A DNA stretch of 64,000 nt. Source: Platismatia glauca (Eukaryota; Ascomycota; Lecanoromycetes; Lecanorales; Parmeliaceae). A program made the translations under genes and the position numbers. The notes beneath the pieces were generated by a model. The model had not been told where the DNA came from. It was given only the letters and a program-made list of their open reading frames with translations, and made no database searches. This document shows, piece by piece, positions 10,227 to 22,744 of the stretch. The stretch lies in NCBI GenBank assembly GCA_963556305.1, contig OY745769.1:1612001-1676000 (forward strand), in the 5' to 3' direction. Numbering within the stretch: the stretch's first letter is position 1; each line of letters starts with the position of its first letter.

Positions 10227-11605
10227 CTATGCCATCACCTTGTTCACACTTACATCCACCTTTTTCTCATTCTTCTGCCCTCCTCTACTGCCCACCAGGT
10301 TCTTGCCTTCCCTTATCCCCTTACTCTTCTTGGCATGAAATTCTTCATACGTGCCTACGTTCTCCTCCTCTCCATTACGTGGAATGCCCTCGCCTTTTAA
10401 CCTCTCCATCCGACACGCGTAGGGAGGCTTCAATGCGTACGCAATACTGAACCTCGGATACTCACTTTGCGCCCCTGGCGCTGGAATCACACGGTGCATG
10501 TTGCTCCTCAAGACGCCTCCGGTCAACTTCTCAAGTCAGTAAATCTTCTTCCAAGCCCAAAGCTTGAGTCGCAAGTCACGTTGCGGGGATACAATCACTT
10601 GCGCAAGTGTCTTGCGACTCATATCAGGGCACGGATGGGAAGGGAACTGGGCAGGGCATTGAAGCGACCTACCTGTACCATGGAGTCTCCCAGGTTGATG
10701 ATAGCGTGGCCAGGTTCGGGCCGCACGTAACACCAGGTGTCCGTGTCGTCGAGGACCTGGAGTCCGCCGACGACGTTAAAGAGCACGGTTACGCTGCCGT
10801 TGTCCGTGTGGCCCATCAAGCTCGTCTGAGCCGCTGACGCTTCCTGCGGCGGCATGTGCAGGAAGCGGAGGTTACTCGGGGACCGCTGGGTGAGAGCGTG
10901 CATGGATGAGAGGGTCGGTGGGGGAAGAGCGAGGTGCGTGGATAGGTGGGTCATGATTACGCTGGCGATGTCGTGCATGTGCTTCGCGCATGAGGTTAAG
11001 AGGGAGCGGCTCTTCTCGAAGGCGGGGGGAATGGTATTGGGTGGTGTAAGGGCGAGGAGGTCGTCCATGGGAAGGGAATAGATCTCGCAGCGGTCGGGGC
11101 GGCCGTCTTCGATTTTGGTGCCTCCTATGGGCTTGTAGCTACAGCGATGAGTTAAGAACCCTTTGGATTTATGGTACCCTATAAGTATAAGAGTATCGGA
11201 AACGCCAAAGTCGGATTTAAATCAGGCGGACTGAAAGGTCAAGGCAGAATCATTCATCGCAGTGCGTGTTCCACTCACTCACCCCAAATTCGACGGCAGC
11301 AAAGGAAACGTTGATTTCTCCTCGTCACTCAGGGCATAAAACTCCTGGCTATTGTCGAATCCCGCTTCGGTCTCTTTCAAGAGAGTCTCTCCCTCGGGAC
11401 ACCCTCTTAGATCCAGCAGAAAGAACCCAAGGCCGGTACAGGCTTCGAACAGAGCCTTCGACTCGGCTTCATCCCCAGAGAGCAACTTGCGTAGCTGTAG
11501 ACGTTGGAGTCCTATTGTGGAAACATGGTCGGCGAAAGGTGGGACTTTGGCAAAGGACTCGGGGGTAGGCATGGCTTCTTTTGATTTCTTGATGTGGGCG
11601 TTCAA
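10227..11605 (-). CDS. 2-oxoglutarate/Fe(II)-dependent dioxygenase (isopenicillin N synthase-like)
   Basis: Exons by splice-site reading: 11605-11283, 11138-10673 and 10529-10227 (introns 144 and 143 nt; donors GTGAGT and GTAGGT), giving 363 residues. The N-terminal DIOX_N-type region (exon 1) contains TGLGFFLLDLRGCPEG. The double-stranded beta-helix core carries the iron ligands: HTD in SLMGHTDNGSVTVLF (exon 2) and the distal His in GVLRSNMHRV (exon 3). The 2-oxoglutarate-binding RxS is in YPRFSIAY. The second junction is supported because it joins GDSMVQ to KLTGGVLRSN, the expected family sequence. A second in-frame ATG lies 33 nt downstream of the chosen start. The enzyme would oxidise a small molecule with 2-oxoglutarate and O2. 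No biosynthetic cluster is evident beside it, so the substrate is unknown. Confidence 0.88.
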
Positions 11606-11704
11606 GTAGAGAGAGGGAGGTGGATATAAAAGCAGTGCAGTGTGGAGGTAGACGAAGATGAAGACGCTTGAAGCAGCATATGATGAATTCGATGTCTTTG
11701 TTAC

Positions 11705-12219
11705 CTAGTCTTCCATGATCTCCCCCACTGGCGTGTCAAACTTAGGTAAATCATGATGTATTAGCCGATTAGTGGGGCATAGATCCTTTAGAAATCCTTC
11801 TGCTGACGGCGCCAACTTTGGGCCAGGACTAGGTAGGAGTGCTTCATAATCATGGGGCGAGATGAATGACTGAAGGATATAGTAGTAATGAAGAGTAAGG
11901 TAAAGTAAGGCAAGATGAAAGAAGTTCCAATTACACACTAGGTAGTCAAGTAGATACATGGAGAAAATGGCTCGCTTGCTGCAGAATGATGACAAATGCT
12001 TCGTAACCAGTCGTCCGGATCGTGGTAGACCGTAAATACATATCTTCGTGTCTCATCCTCCCCGTTCGTGACATCGTGTAAGAAATAAATCGAATCAGCC
12101 ACCAAATCGCTGCTTTTTAGCTCCCTCCAACTTTTGGTCAGATGGCCGAGCCAGCAAACATGGGTTTGAGAAGAGAATCCAAATTGTGTTGAAACTCCGT
12201 CAAATATGATCCGTTTCAC
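11705..12219 (-). other. Possible fragmentary coding region
   Basis: Two adjacent minus-strand frames look more protein-like than chance. One spans about 12219-11938 and contains FLHDVTNGEDETRRYVFTVY. The other ends at 11705 with a pyrimidine-rich tract and CAG before it, and contains APSAEGFLKDLCPTNRLIHH. The upstream frame has only a GTG start, and I could not find an intron joining both in a consistent phase. It may be a relic or part of a gene whose model I cannot resolve. It lies just upstream of the dioxygenase. Confidence 0.2.
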
Positions 12220-12275
12220 AAGGGAATGGTATGTCCGTACAGCCGTAATAGATCGTTTCTTCAGTCTGTCTTTCC

Positions 12276-14267
12276 CTAGATGAACCCCACTCGCTCACCT
12301 CCAACCTTGCTGCTGTCTCTCCGACTTCGAGTTCGAGTCGTAATTCGTTCTCGTACGACCCGCAGCGCTGTTTCATCCTCCTCGTCTTCCCTTTCCTTAA
12401 TTGTCATCGGTGGGCGACTTATAGTCCTTGTTCTCTCAATTTCAGTCTCCCTTTGGCCATCCCTGTAGGAAGAGCGTCTGCGGCTCTTCTCTCGGCTTTC
12501 GCGCCCAGCTCCTATTGTTGTCCTGCCTCGGGTGGCGATGCTAAACTCCACTTCTCCTTTTTCTTTAATCTGGCGCACGCTGATTCTCTGGTTTTCCATG
12601 TTGCCTTTGAGGTCGACATTGATGCCGTGAGAGGCACCGACGCGCATAGAGAATTGATCGTTGTCGCTTGACCGCCGGGATTTGAGATCGCTCCCGTCTC
12701 TGCTCGTTTTGCTCGTCCTGCTTGTCCTACTCTTTCCACTCTTGCGACTGCTTGTTTCACTGCTTTTGCTACTAGTATGTGTCTTCTTCCGCATGAGGAG
12801 GGGAGGCTGAATTGGAATATGGTTTGATTTCCGACCGTTTCCTTTGGACGCTTGATATGCTTCGACCTCGTCTGCAAGCTCGTTCAAGGATTCGTGACCG
12901 TAGACAGAGGCCCGCCGCCTGCGCTTTGTCGCATCGCTATCGATATTAGTACGGATCATACCGCGCTCGATGCCATGGGTGTTGGGAACCGTCTCGTCGA
13001 TCGTATTGCGAGAGGGTCGTCGCGTGCGCTCGTGTGCGCCATAGCTTTGTTTGACAGGAATCTCATGCCCGACATGTGCCGTAGTACTCTCATCTCGTAG
13101 AGTCCGGCGATGAGTATGGGTAGGGTGAGCATCAGCAGTTACGGCATGCCGGATGGCTGGCCTGTGATTCTGGTGATACCTGGTTTCTAATCTTGCTGGT
13201 CGTGGTGGGGCAGGAGGAGGCATGTTGTAGTAATCTTCATCGCGGGCAGGCCGCTGCTCTGGCAAGGCTCGTGGACGCTCACGATGCGACGATTGGCGCG
13301 ATGGTGGCTGCGCAGAGGGGGGAGCAGGAGCATATATTGGCTCTGCTAAGTATTCGATGATTGGTGTACTTGGATAGAGCATTGACTGAGGACGAGGGGG
13401 AGGAGGGTATTCCGATGTCCATTGTCGTGGGCGCGGACGGGGTTGGAATTCGTAAGGAGAGGGCGGAGACGAATAAAACGATTGATGCTGATGGATTGCC
13501 TGTGCTGGTGGGATGTATGAGGTTTGTTGTGGCGGGTACGAGGGAGGGATAATTGGAGCGGTGGGAGTGTATACCGCCGTTGGCGGGGGCTCAACGTAGA
13601 AAGGCTGTTGTGTTTGAGTGTAAAGAGACTCAGGTGCCTCGCCGGCGTACAGGCTTAGAGGCCGTTCTCGATGGTATGAACGTGAGGTCAAGGCTCTGGG
13701 CCGAGGAGGAGGATATTGGGGAAAGGGTGCTTCTTTGACGCCTTGCACAGGTGCACGTCTGATCGAATGTGAGACTCCTGGAACTGGCGGTCTAGCATTC
13801 CCTGGCGTTTTGCTGGCGTGGTGAGGTGTAGCGCGGCGCGCCTTCGCGACGCATTCACCGCAGTTGCATGGGCCCTTTCGTGCAGTCTCCTCCTTGCGAA
13901 CTTTGGAAGCAACCTTCTGCAATAGTGATTTTTCTGGGCTTCGTGACTTGCTATGAGGCTTTTCCTCTATCTTGGCGGGCCTCGTCTTGCCTGCGACTGC
14001 ATGTGACTCAGCCTTTATGGTGTCTGAGCCAGACTTGGACTGAAGGGACGAATTTGTGCTGCCTAAGGTTGCGAGTGTTTGACTTGAGTGTCCTGAGTCG
14101 CTGAATTCATCACGAACGGCTTGGAGTTTTGAGACGTCTGGCTTGGACCGTTTCGCAGTGATATTTGCCGTTTTTTTGGTCTCTGGGACTGCAGTCTGGG
14201 AATCGTCATTGTAATCCTCCACGCACGCAGCCTCGGCGGACCGAGTATTGGAGGCCTTGTCCGCCAT
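12276..14267 (-). CDS. Large disordered Ser/Arg/Pro-rich protein
   Basis: A 663-residue protein from the first true ATG at 14267; the frame extends a little further upstream without an ATG. It is almost entirely low complexity. An acidic/Lys N-terminus is followed by a small Cys cluster (GPCNCGECVAKARR, about 130-145), a Pro/Tyr-rich stretch of PPPRP and YPPP repeats (about 190-400), then an Arg/Ser-rich region with KSRTSRTSKTSR. Near the C-terminus there is a more ordered block (about 550-610) around RVGASHGINVDLKGN and EVEFSIATRGRTTIG, which may be a short beta-rich module. Many RRxS sites suggest kinase control. It resembles conserved fungal proteins of unknown function; I assign no role. 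Confidence 0.7.
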   Translation of the reverse strand: MADKASNTRSAEAACVEDYNDDSQTAVPETKKTANITAKRSKPDVSKLQAVRDEFSDSGHSSQTLATLGSTNSSLQSKSGSDTIKAESHAVAGKTRPAKIEEKPHSKSRSPEKSLLQKVASKVRKEETARKGPCNCGECVAKARRATPHHASKTPGNARPPVPGVSHSIRRAPVQGVKEAPFPQYPPPRPRALTSRSYHRERPLSLYAGEAPESLYTQTQQPFYVEPPPTAVYTPTAPIIPPSYPPQQTSYIPPAQAIHQHQSFYSSPPSPYEFQPRPRPRQWTSEYPPPPRPQSMLYPSTPIIEYLAEPIYAPAPPSAQPPSRQSSHRERPRALPEQRPARDEDYYNMPPPAPPRPARLETRYHQNHRPAIRHAVTADAHPTHTHRRTLRDESTTAHVGHEIPVKQSYGAHERTRRPSRNTIDETVPNTHGIERGMIRTNIDSDATKRRRRASVYGHESLNELADEVEAYQASKGNGRKSNHIPIQPPLLMRKKTHTSSKSSETSSRKSGKSRTSRTSKTSRDGSDLKSRRSSDNDQFSMRVGASHGINVDLKGNMENQRISVRQIKEKGEVEFSIATRGRTTIGAGRESREKSRRRSSYRDGQRETEIERTRTISRPPMTIKEREDEEDETALRVVRERITTRTRSRRDSSKVGGERVGFI

Positions 14268-15753
14268 GTAAATGAGCCAGCCAGGGCTACAATGGTCAGC
14301 GCAGCTGTACCAATGGTGCAAGGCTGGCTTGACACGGGTGTAAAAGAAAGGAGACGAGAAATGATAATATAATTATGAGAGCAGGGCGCTCCCGTCAGCA
14401 GCTTAAGTTGGAGGATTTACGGCTAATCGATAAGCCCCTCCACACTGCAAAAATATATTTCTCAACTACGACGGTGGGTCGAAGGATTCCAAGAATGGGC
14501 TGCAAAAAGTATGATATTCTTTTACGGGAGACCCGAGCATTATTGCGTCGCGAGCGTTGTTGCTCTTGTGTTGAGATGGGAACGGTAGGTCAGTACAGTA
14601 CATTCACTCAAACTCAAAGATCGACGCTCCCAAACCAATCAAGCACACGGATTTGTCTCGAATACCTGATTTCAGCGTGTCGAATCCATCGTTGAGTCAC
14701 AGTGTTCAGTGATGTTCAATTCCTCTTGAGGGGCTTGCATTAAGGCCGTGGCTGCCTGCGCAACGGTTACCAGGCTGGCAGCACGTTCCTTAAAGTAGCC
14801 TGGGCAACGGAGTCCTGCATGACGTCGACTCTATCGAGCGGACCAACCATCGAATGTGCTATCGTTTGTGAGACATCTCATATGAGAAGTTGGCTGATTG
14901 GCTTCTCATGCCCACGATCCTTGGTGTCCGAGTGGATGAAGGTCCTTTCTCTAACGGCGATCAAGCCACGGCGATCAAGCCAGTCAGGCCGTGCATCATG
15001 CTCCACTCCACAATAGTCTAAAGATAATTTGCGCCATCATATGTACTCCGTTATGTTATCTTCGTAATAAAGCAGAGTCGCTGTTACTGTCCATTATTCG
15101 CTGAGCCGAAGCCAGTCGAGTTAGAGTCCGGGTCGCTTGCATAGGTACAACATAAGTGTGCCTTGATTTTAGACTAGTAGCAAGAAGAAGCGAGTCATTG
15201 TAGCTAGATCGGCAAATGGCCATTGGAACCTTCTGCCCTATCATGCAGGCGGACAATTACGGGGCCTCTAACGAAGTACCCTATCCATGGAGCAACGAGC
15301 CGATTAAAACTTGCCAACGCACAGTGCCGCAGATCGATCAAGGTATGACATATATGAACAGTGTTGCCTGAAAATGATTGAAAGGGTTTGTACATTCTGA
15401 ACATTGCATGATACTTTGTTCGCATCGAACAGTGGTGTCGGCGTCTCTGAAACGGTTCAAGGGCCAATGTCAGGAAGGTCACTGTAAGTCGAGCCAATGC
15501 CAAGTGGGCTCCTTCACCGACTTTTCCTCGAGCCAGCAGTTCCGCTGTTTCCTACACCGGATCTTCGCCCATTCCGCCCCTTTGGAGCCCTGTTCGAAGA
15601 GATGGCAGCGTATCATAACGCTGGGTATGAATGAGGCGGCGTTCAGGTCTACCGGCTTGACCTATGATCCTGACGAGTCCTTGCGTTGCATCTCCGGCAA
15701 TGGCAACAGGCATCGTAAGCAGTAAGCACGCGTCAATTACATTCTAGGCACCG
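14268..15753. other. Intergenic, 1.5 kb
   Basis: No supportable gene. A 14-bp unit, GGCGATCAAGCCAC or close to it, occurs twice in direct tandem at about 14956-14983. Plus-strand open frames here have no domain or good start context. The gap holds the promoter of the disordered-protein gene and the 3' end of the ArgRS gene. Confidence 0.4.
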
Positions 15754-17834
15754 TCAGCATTCGATCGCGTCAAGCTGCTTGGACATGTTTTCGGTTTCAG
15801 CTTGCCTTTCCACAGGGTTCAATCCAAGAAGCTTCATGCCATTGTTCAACACCTGCCTTGCAGCTTCATATAATGCCATTCGCGCTTTCTTGATTTGAGG
15901 CTCGCTGCCCACGACTTGCAGTACATCATAGCTCGAGCTAAGCATATGGGTCATCTTGAAGAGATACGTCAATACGGTGGTCGGCTCTAGGGTTTTCAGC
16001 GTGTTCTGGACCACATCTGGCCATGAAGATAAAGCACGGACAAGGTTGATAGCGTGAGGCTCGGTAAGGAGGGAAAGGTCAGCGGAGTCAAGGTCTTGTG
16101 GCGTCAAGCTGGCCTTCCGCGTGATAGAGCAGAGACGAGCGTGGGCGTATTGCAGATACGGACCGGTATCTCCTTCGAAGGACGTCATCCGCTCTAAAGA
16201 GAATTCATAATCGTTGATGCTTGGAATATCAAATCAGCACAACCTGTCGTCAATGTTGACTGTTGGAGATAATACCGTTTGCCCTTCATATCTTGCACCA
16301 TGACCGCAGTGATGCCGAGAGTATCTGATGTCTGCTCGGGGTCTTCTACTTGCTCATACTTCTTCTCGTTTGTCCTCATTACCTCATGCATCTTCTCTCC
16401 TACATCACGGAGAATGTCGTCCAAAAATTTCACAGTTCCCCTTCGTGTGCTCATGCCTTGTACCATACCGAAATTGACGTGCTGACATTTCTCGGAAACC
16501 TCGTTATTGCCCATCAGTTCCAAAATCTTGAAAAGCTGTGCCACGTGCATGTCTTGCTGCGATGATATAACGTAAAGCATCTTATCGAAGTGATACAACT
16601 CATACCGCTTCACCGCTTCGCCAATGTCACGAGTCAAGTAAAGGGAGGAGCCATCCGACTTCTTTACCAAAGCTTTGCCAAGTTTCTTAGTATTCTTGTC
16701 TTTCGATTTGGTCAGATCGACGATAACAGCGCCCTTGGAGTTTTCCGATAGACCACTCGTCTCCAATTGTTCCACGGCACGTTCCATCCTTGACTTTTCT
16801 ACTTGAGACTCCCCAGAGTATATGTCAAAGTGAATGTTTAGACGAGCGTATGTCTTGTGATACTTCTCAATACTGAGGTCTCGAAATCGGGTCCAGGTAG
16901 CCAATGCGTTTTCATCTCCATTCTCCAACTTCTTGAAGTATTGCCGTGCCTTCTCATTCACGCTCTTGGCTTCCAAACTTGCTATGCGCTTTTCAAGATC
17001 CGTGGGATCCCTTTTGTGTTCTTCAGCGTGCTTCAGCTCCTCTTTCAACTCCTTGATCTCGTCCTCTTCTGGCTTCGAAACCTTGTTGATCTCCACATAA
17101 ATGTCGAATAGGTGACCAATCGGGTCTCTCTCTAGCAATTCTTCGCTGCCGTACATCTCGAACGCATTGGCAAGTAGACCAAATTGCCGTCCCCAGTCCC
17201 CCAAATAATTTATGCGAAGAACCTTCCATCCTGCGGCCTCGTACAGATTTGCCAGGAAACCTCCGATGATGGTACTCCGTAGATGTCCAGCGTGAAATGG
17301 CTTCGCTATATTCGGAGAAGAGAATTCGACTATAATCGTTTTCTTGCTCGATGGGTCTGACACGTCCCTCAAGCCCAATTTGTCATTCGTGCCATACCTG
17401 CTCTTATTCTTGAGTATCGAAGGAATAACGAGCTTTGCCAGTGGTTCTGGCTTGAAATAAAATTGGAGGAAGCTACCGTTGACCACGGGTTTGCCAACCA
17501 GATGAGAGTCAGGGAAGTTCTTGGCGATCTCTGTGGCCAATTCTCCAGGGTTCTTGCCTTGTATTCGCAATGCCGGTACTGGCAACCCTAGGTCCCCTTT
17601 ATCGAACGTCTGAGTCCACGCCAGCCTCTCGAATATCTCTTTTGCGGGTTTGCCAGCGATTGGTGCTAAGGATTCTGAGATTGAGTGCCGGTAAAGATCG
17701 ACTGGGTTGCTGTGTGCGGATGCCGCTTGGGCGTCGGTAGAGGTGTGTAAGCTCGCCATGGAATTTGGGATCGTTTCCATGATCTTAGGATGTGTATTGT
17801 GCCGTAAGATACATCTCAACCGCGCAAGAAGCAT
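15754..17834 (-). CDS. Arginyl-tRNA synthetase
   Basis: Exons 17834-16276 and 16219-15754 (intron 56 nt, GTATTA...CCAAG) give 674 residues. The enzyme charges tRNA-Arg with arginine. Features in order: an N-terminal Arg-tRNA synthetase additional domain (about 45-125), the class I HIGH-type motif HAGHLRS (about 181), the catalytic Rossmann core, the KMSKS-like site GMSTRRGTVKFL (about 460), and the DALR anticodon-binding domain starting at SFEGDTGPYLQYAHARL in exon 2. The junction is supported because splicing restores KGKR-INDYEFSLERM. The first 18 residues (Arg/His/Lys-rich, no acidic residue) look like a mitochondrial presequence, and in-frame ATGs follow at codons 19 and 26, so one gene might supply both compartments. 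Confidence 0.93.
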
Positions 17835-18819
17835 CTAAGTATTGAGCACCAAGAGAGTGAAGGGTTTGGATTGACGATGAGTCTTCCGAGGTACGAGCGT
17901 GTCGATAACCGAAGTAGAACCGACCGCAGGGTCCAGTGTTGGTAGAATTGGGGGTGTGGAACCCTTATAGCGGAGATGTGGCCCCCAGAGCCATCCAATT
18001 GGTATGTGGCTACACGCCAAATGAGGTGGTTTGAGGGGTGAAGTCTCTGGTAATTTGGTCTGTATGTACTGGAGTACTGGAGGTCCATGTCCACCTAAGT
18101 AAATAGGTAGGTACCGTACGAATCAATCAGCCCTACCTACCTATGAGATTCTCGCCTAGGTAGCTAGCGCCAATAGCCGAGAGTCCAACGACCGAGGCTC
18201 GAGGCTCAGCGAGGGACCGACTTCGCCTCAACCTTTCCCTGGATCAATACTTTCAATCGCCTAATTCGTAACAAGTCACGAAATTGAGAAAGTCTAAGTG
18301 AAAAGATAAATGTGTAGTCCTTCGTGCTGAGGCTTGAGAACACAACTACAGTACTGCTGGATTTGACATCGCCTACGATGCGAAAATCGAGTATGGTGTA
18401 AACATAAGCCCCAAGACAGGCATCGACCAGAACTCCCAGATCTCGAGACTGATTCGAGTGTCCTTGGACTGGACCAGTCGTAGGATCAGTACTTGAAGGA
18501 CCATCTCTTTTTCGAAAACAACGTTGGAGTGGTGGAAGAACTTTTAACGAATGGATGCTTGTATAATCTTGTACGGATGAGGGCTACAGCCAATCAAGGC
18601 TAGCGTATTAACAACACTCATTGACTCACACGTATTTTTTTTTGTTCCTTCTCGGCCAGTCCTTCTTCTTGCCTTCGTTTCTTCCACTACCTAATTAGCA
18701 CTCAGGAAGCAATTAAGGCATCTCCCCTTTGTCCTCCCAACTCTTCTGCAAACTCTTTTATTCTTTATCCTTTCGTCACATCACAGCCTCTAGACACCAA
18801 CTAGAGAACCGTCAACAGC
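17835..18819. other. Intergenic between divergent genes, 1.0 kb
   Basis: No supportable gene. This is the shared upstream region of the ArgRS gene (minus) and the VIT/VWA gene (plus). Several TAGGTAGG/CCTACCTA words cluster at 18100-18165 in both orientations. The last 180 bases are rich in C and T with CCTTTCG- and TTCTTC-type tracts, typical of a fungal transcription start region. Confidence 0.45.
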
Positions 18820-21800
18820 ATGAGGACTGGTTCTCAACCCGTGTGTGGCTGTTACTATGTGCCATCTGTCGAAACGTACGGGACCAAACAGTTTCTTCCC
18901 CAAGTTGACTTGAAAGCTCACACAACTGTGCTATCGACTGCTTCGAGGACTGTACTCTCGCAGACCTTTGTCAATCCGTCTTCAACCACCGATATAAAGG
19001 AATGTAAATATGTCTTTCCGCTTTACGATGGAGTGAGTGTTGTCGGCTTCACATGCCAAGTCGGTTCTCGCACCATCAATTCGGTGGTCAAGGAGAAAGC
19101 CAAAGCGAAGGAAGAATACGATGCGGCTGTGAAACGTGGTGAGACCGCTGGTCTGCTCGAACAAGGCCCCACCTCCGATGTCTTCATAACTAGCCTCGGT
19201 AACGTTCCTGCTGGGAAAGAATTACTCGTCGTTGTTACCTACATCGGTGAACTTAAGCATGACCTTGGCTCGGATGGAATACGCTTTACTATTCCCACTA
19301 TAATCAGTCCTCGGTGAGCCTAATCTCCCTCGTGACTCGTTCTAATGCAGACCGCGATATTGTCTCCAAGATACCGGATTCGACTACTTGACTCGCTGCA
19401 TTTATGTAATGACCTAACCCCATCTCGAACAAAGCATGCTGACTCCAAGATCCTGCAGGTATGGCCAAAGTGGAATGGATCAAAGCGACTCAACGGTCTC
19501 CACAGGAGGTATTGCCATCACAGTCGACGTTAACATGCCAGAGGATTCTCCCCTCAAAGAAATACGTTCGCCAAGCCACCCCATCGCTGTGGCACTAGGT
19601 AGGACTTCGACCAGCGAGTCTCAACCTCCGCATTTGTCAAGAGCTTCTGCTACCTTGTCTCTTGGCACGAGTACTCTGGAAAAAGACTTTGTTGTGGAGA
19701 TCATACACCAGGTACGTTAGTCCGGAGTGACTCCTGTATCTCTTCGAAACTTCAGTCTGGACGGTGAGACGTGTTTTGGGAGCAGAGAAATGGTTTCTTC
19801 CCCGAGTATGCTCATGAGACTGGTCTTACCTATCGCGTGTCAGGAGGGGGATGAGCTTCTGGTTCCCTCGTCCTGACCCTAGACTTGTTGTGAGGGTTAA
19901 GTCTGTCTCTTGCAAATGGCACGCTAACTCCGAGATCACCATCAGGATAGTGGCAAGCCCAGAGCTTTCCTGGAGATTCATCCAACAGTTCCTGGACAAC
20001 GAGCTCTGATGGCGATGCTTTCCTCAAAGACCCCTGTACTGCAGTCGAAGCCAGAGGTCATCTTCGTCGCCGATCAGAGTGGCAGTATGAAGGGCGCCAG
20101 AACCAGGACTTTAGTCGCCGCGCTTCGAGTCTTCTTGAAGTCGTTGCCCGTTGGGATCAAGTTCAACATTTGCTACTTTGGAAACCGTCATTCTTTCCTT
20201 TTCCCAGGCAGCCAAGCGTACGGCCAAGAATCTCTCGGGAAGGCCCTCAAGTCTTTGGATGAACTTAATGGGAAGCATGGTGGAACCGAGACTTTGAGTG
20301 CAGTCAGAGCTTCGGTCGAGTCCCGTGATAATACCCAGCCTCTCTCGATAATCCTTGCTACCGACGGCGACATTTGGCGACAGCAGGAACTATTCGATTA
20401 CCTCAACGATTCTGTGGCCGCAAGCAAGAAGGCCTTGCGCGTCTTCGCTCTAGGCATCGGCAACTCAGTGTCTAGGTACGTTGTTTTCGAGTCACTCCTT
20501 CCTTGTTGAACTATTGTCCCGCACGTTATCTATGTTCTAGAGGTGAAAAAGACTTTGGCTTCCCTGCTGAGGTTCTTAGACTTGATTGAGAAGTTGATCC
20601 TGTGTCACTAAAGGGGCCTCTCAAACTTGTCCCACAATCTCAGTCTATGTCATTGAATCGCTTCTACACTCTTTTGTATGCTTCTCAGGCTTGCCTAAGC
20701 AAATGAGTCTGTGTCTTGAGAAATGTATGTTGACTTCGAGATCATCATTAGTTCTTTGGTCGAGGGTGTTGCCCGAGCTGGTAATGGGTTTGCCCAATCC
20801 GTTGGAGAAGTAGAAAAGCTTGATGGGAACGTGATCCGTATGTTGAGGGGTGCGCTCACTCCTGACTACGGAGCGTTGACCATGGAGATCCAGTATCAGA
20901 AGGCCGATGACGAGGACGGATTCGTGCTGGTCGAGCGAGTCAGCGATAGTCTTCGTGTGTTGGAGCTCGATGAGGATGATTGGCTGCACGCACAGCTTGA
21001 CGAGGAGCCCGCATCAGTTGCCAAGACTGCGGCTGCAGGGAAGAGGGACATGAAAATGCCAAATACTAATGTCCAGGCCCGCTATAACCATCTACCTACA
21101 GTGCCAGCACCAAAGGTCATGCAGACGCCCCAAAATATCCCGCCTCTGTATCCTTTCAGCCGTACAAGCGTCTATGTCCTAATTTCGCCGGAGGTCGCTC
21201 AAGGCACTATCCAGTCAATCCTCCTAAAGGGCAGCTCTGCCGAGCGACCCTTCGAATTAAAGATCCCAGTCGAAGTTCTCTCTAAAAGTGGCGAAACTAT
21301 CCACCAACTTGCCGCTAAAAAGGCGGTTGTCGAGTTGGAAGAAGGACGTGGCTGGCTCGTGCACGCCAAGGATGAGAAAGGGGTCCTCATTAAAGAAAGC
21401 CATTCTGCCAGCTTCCAGTCAATGGTAGAATGCGAAGCCGTGCGTCTTGGCATCCAATATCAGATCGCTGGAAAGTTCACCTCGTTTGTGGCCACTGAAA
21501 CAGATCCTGAAAACCCACAGAACACCGTATCACGCAAAGCCGGCATCATTGAGGAAACAGATATCAGTCCGCATGCGTCCTATGCTCCGCAGACTCTGCT
21601 CCCTCTGCCCAGACGAGGGGTGACCTCCGGTGCTCAAAGCAGTGCATTACAGTCCACTGTGCAGGCGTACGGTCGTTCCTCTCATCCCAAGTCTCCGTTG
21701 TTATCCCATGTTCCAGGCGGTGCACCACCTGTCCGTGGGCGAGCATCCGATGAAGGGGCCAGTAACGTTATGTCGAAAACGCCAGAACGCGGTGAACTGT

Positions 21801-22243
21801 TCTCGTTCGGCTCCACAATGAGCCATGGGCATCAATCTTCCCCGATGGCGGCCCGTAAGCTCAAAGTCTCATCGCTTTCAGTTGGTCAGGCTCATCGTAC
21901 TCGATTGGGTGATGAGGCGATCACGAAGGCCGAGGAGACGGATCCGTTGCGGAACCTGATTGCCTTGCAGACATTCGATGGTTACTGGAACCTGGATACT
22001 CCGTTGTTGGAGATTGTGGGCGTGTCGGTACAGCACAAAGCCCCTCAGGGCGTGGATTCGAGGGTCTGGGCTGCTGTGCTGGCGATTACGTTCTTGGAGA
22101 AGAAGATGGCGAGCGACAAAGAATCATGGGAGATGGTAGTCGAGAAGGCTAGAGGATGGTTGAAGGACGTGGAGGAGGGGGAGGAGGAAGTGCTTCAGGA
22201 GAAGTGGACATTGGCTGAGCGATTGATCATGGGGGCGGACTAG
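18820..22243 (+). CDS. VIT and von Willebrand factor A domain protein
   Basis: Exons 18820-19313, 19459-19711, 19946-20475 and 20752-22243 (introns 145, 234 and 276 nt; donors GTGAGC, GTACGT, GTACGT) join in frame to 922 residues. The VIT (vault/inter-alpha-trypsin) domain spans about residues 15-140, with YVFPLYDGVSVVGFTCQVG. The VWA domain (about 285-460) has the MIDAS metal site: ADQSGSM (about 291) and ATDGD (about 386). The C-terminal half has beta-rich segments, a disordered linker, and an end helix region, LQTFDGYWNLDTPLLEIVGV, like the C-terminus of other fungal VIT/VWA proteins and of vertebrate PARP4. There is no signal peptide, so it is probably cytosolic. Function in fungi is not established; metal-dependent protein binding is the likely activity. 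The 276-nt intron is the least certain junction, though both flanks fit the family. Confidence 0.87.
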
Positions 22244-22744
22244 GAGCACTTTTGCGCAAGGAAAGGCCTGTGGTGAGCGACAAGACAGGACGAAGAAATG
22301 TTACATCACGAAATCAAACAGATCGCTAGCTTGTGAATAGTGACAGCTGCTTTTTCATGGAATGGAGTGACTGCTGAAACCTGGCCGCAATATTGCACTC
22401 CTGCGCTCACAATCCAAGTCATCTCTCGCAATAGACTGACGGATATGCCTAACCAACTTGCAGAACCGATGGCCGATCCCCCAGTCAAACTTCCAGCATT
22501 CGCCTCCACTGAATAACGGAGCGCCTTTGAGTCGTTATGGACTCATTCGCAGGACTCGGGGCTCCCCGCCGAGAACCATGCACTCAAGGGGCTTCGATCG
22601 TGTTGGGACCCATGCTCCATGACCGATGCGCCCGAAATGAGCATTCTCTAGGAATGACACGTCCCGCGCGAAGTTCCCCCTGCAGATGATGTCAACAATT
22701 TCGCCAAATGCAACTTCGAAGGTAGTTCAATGACACCACAGTGC

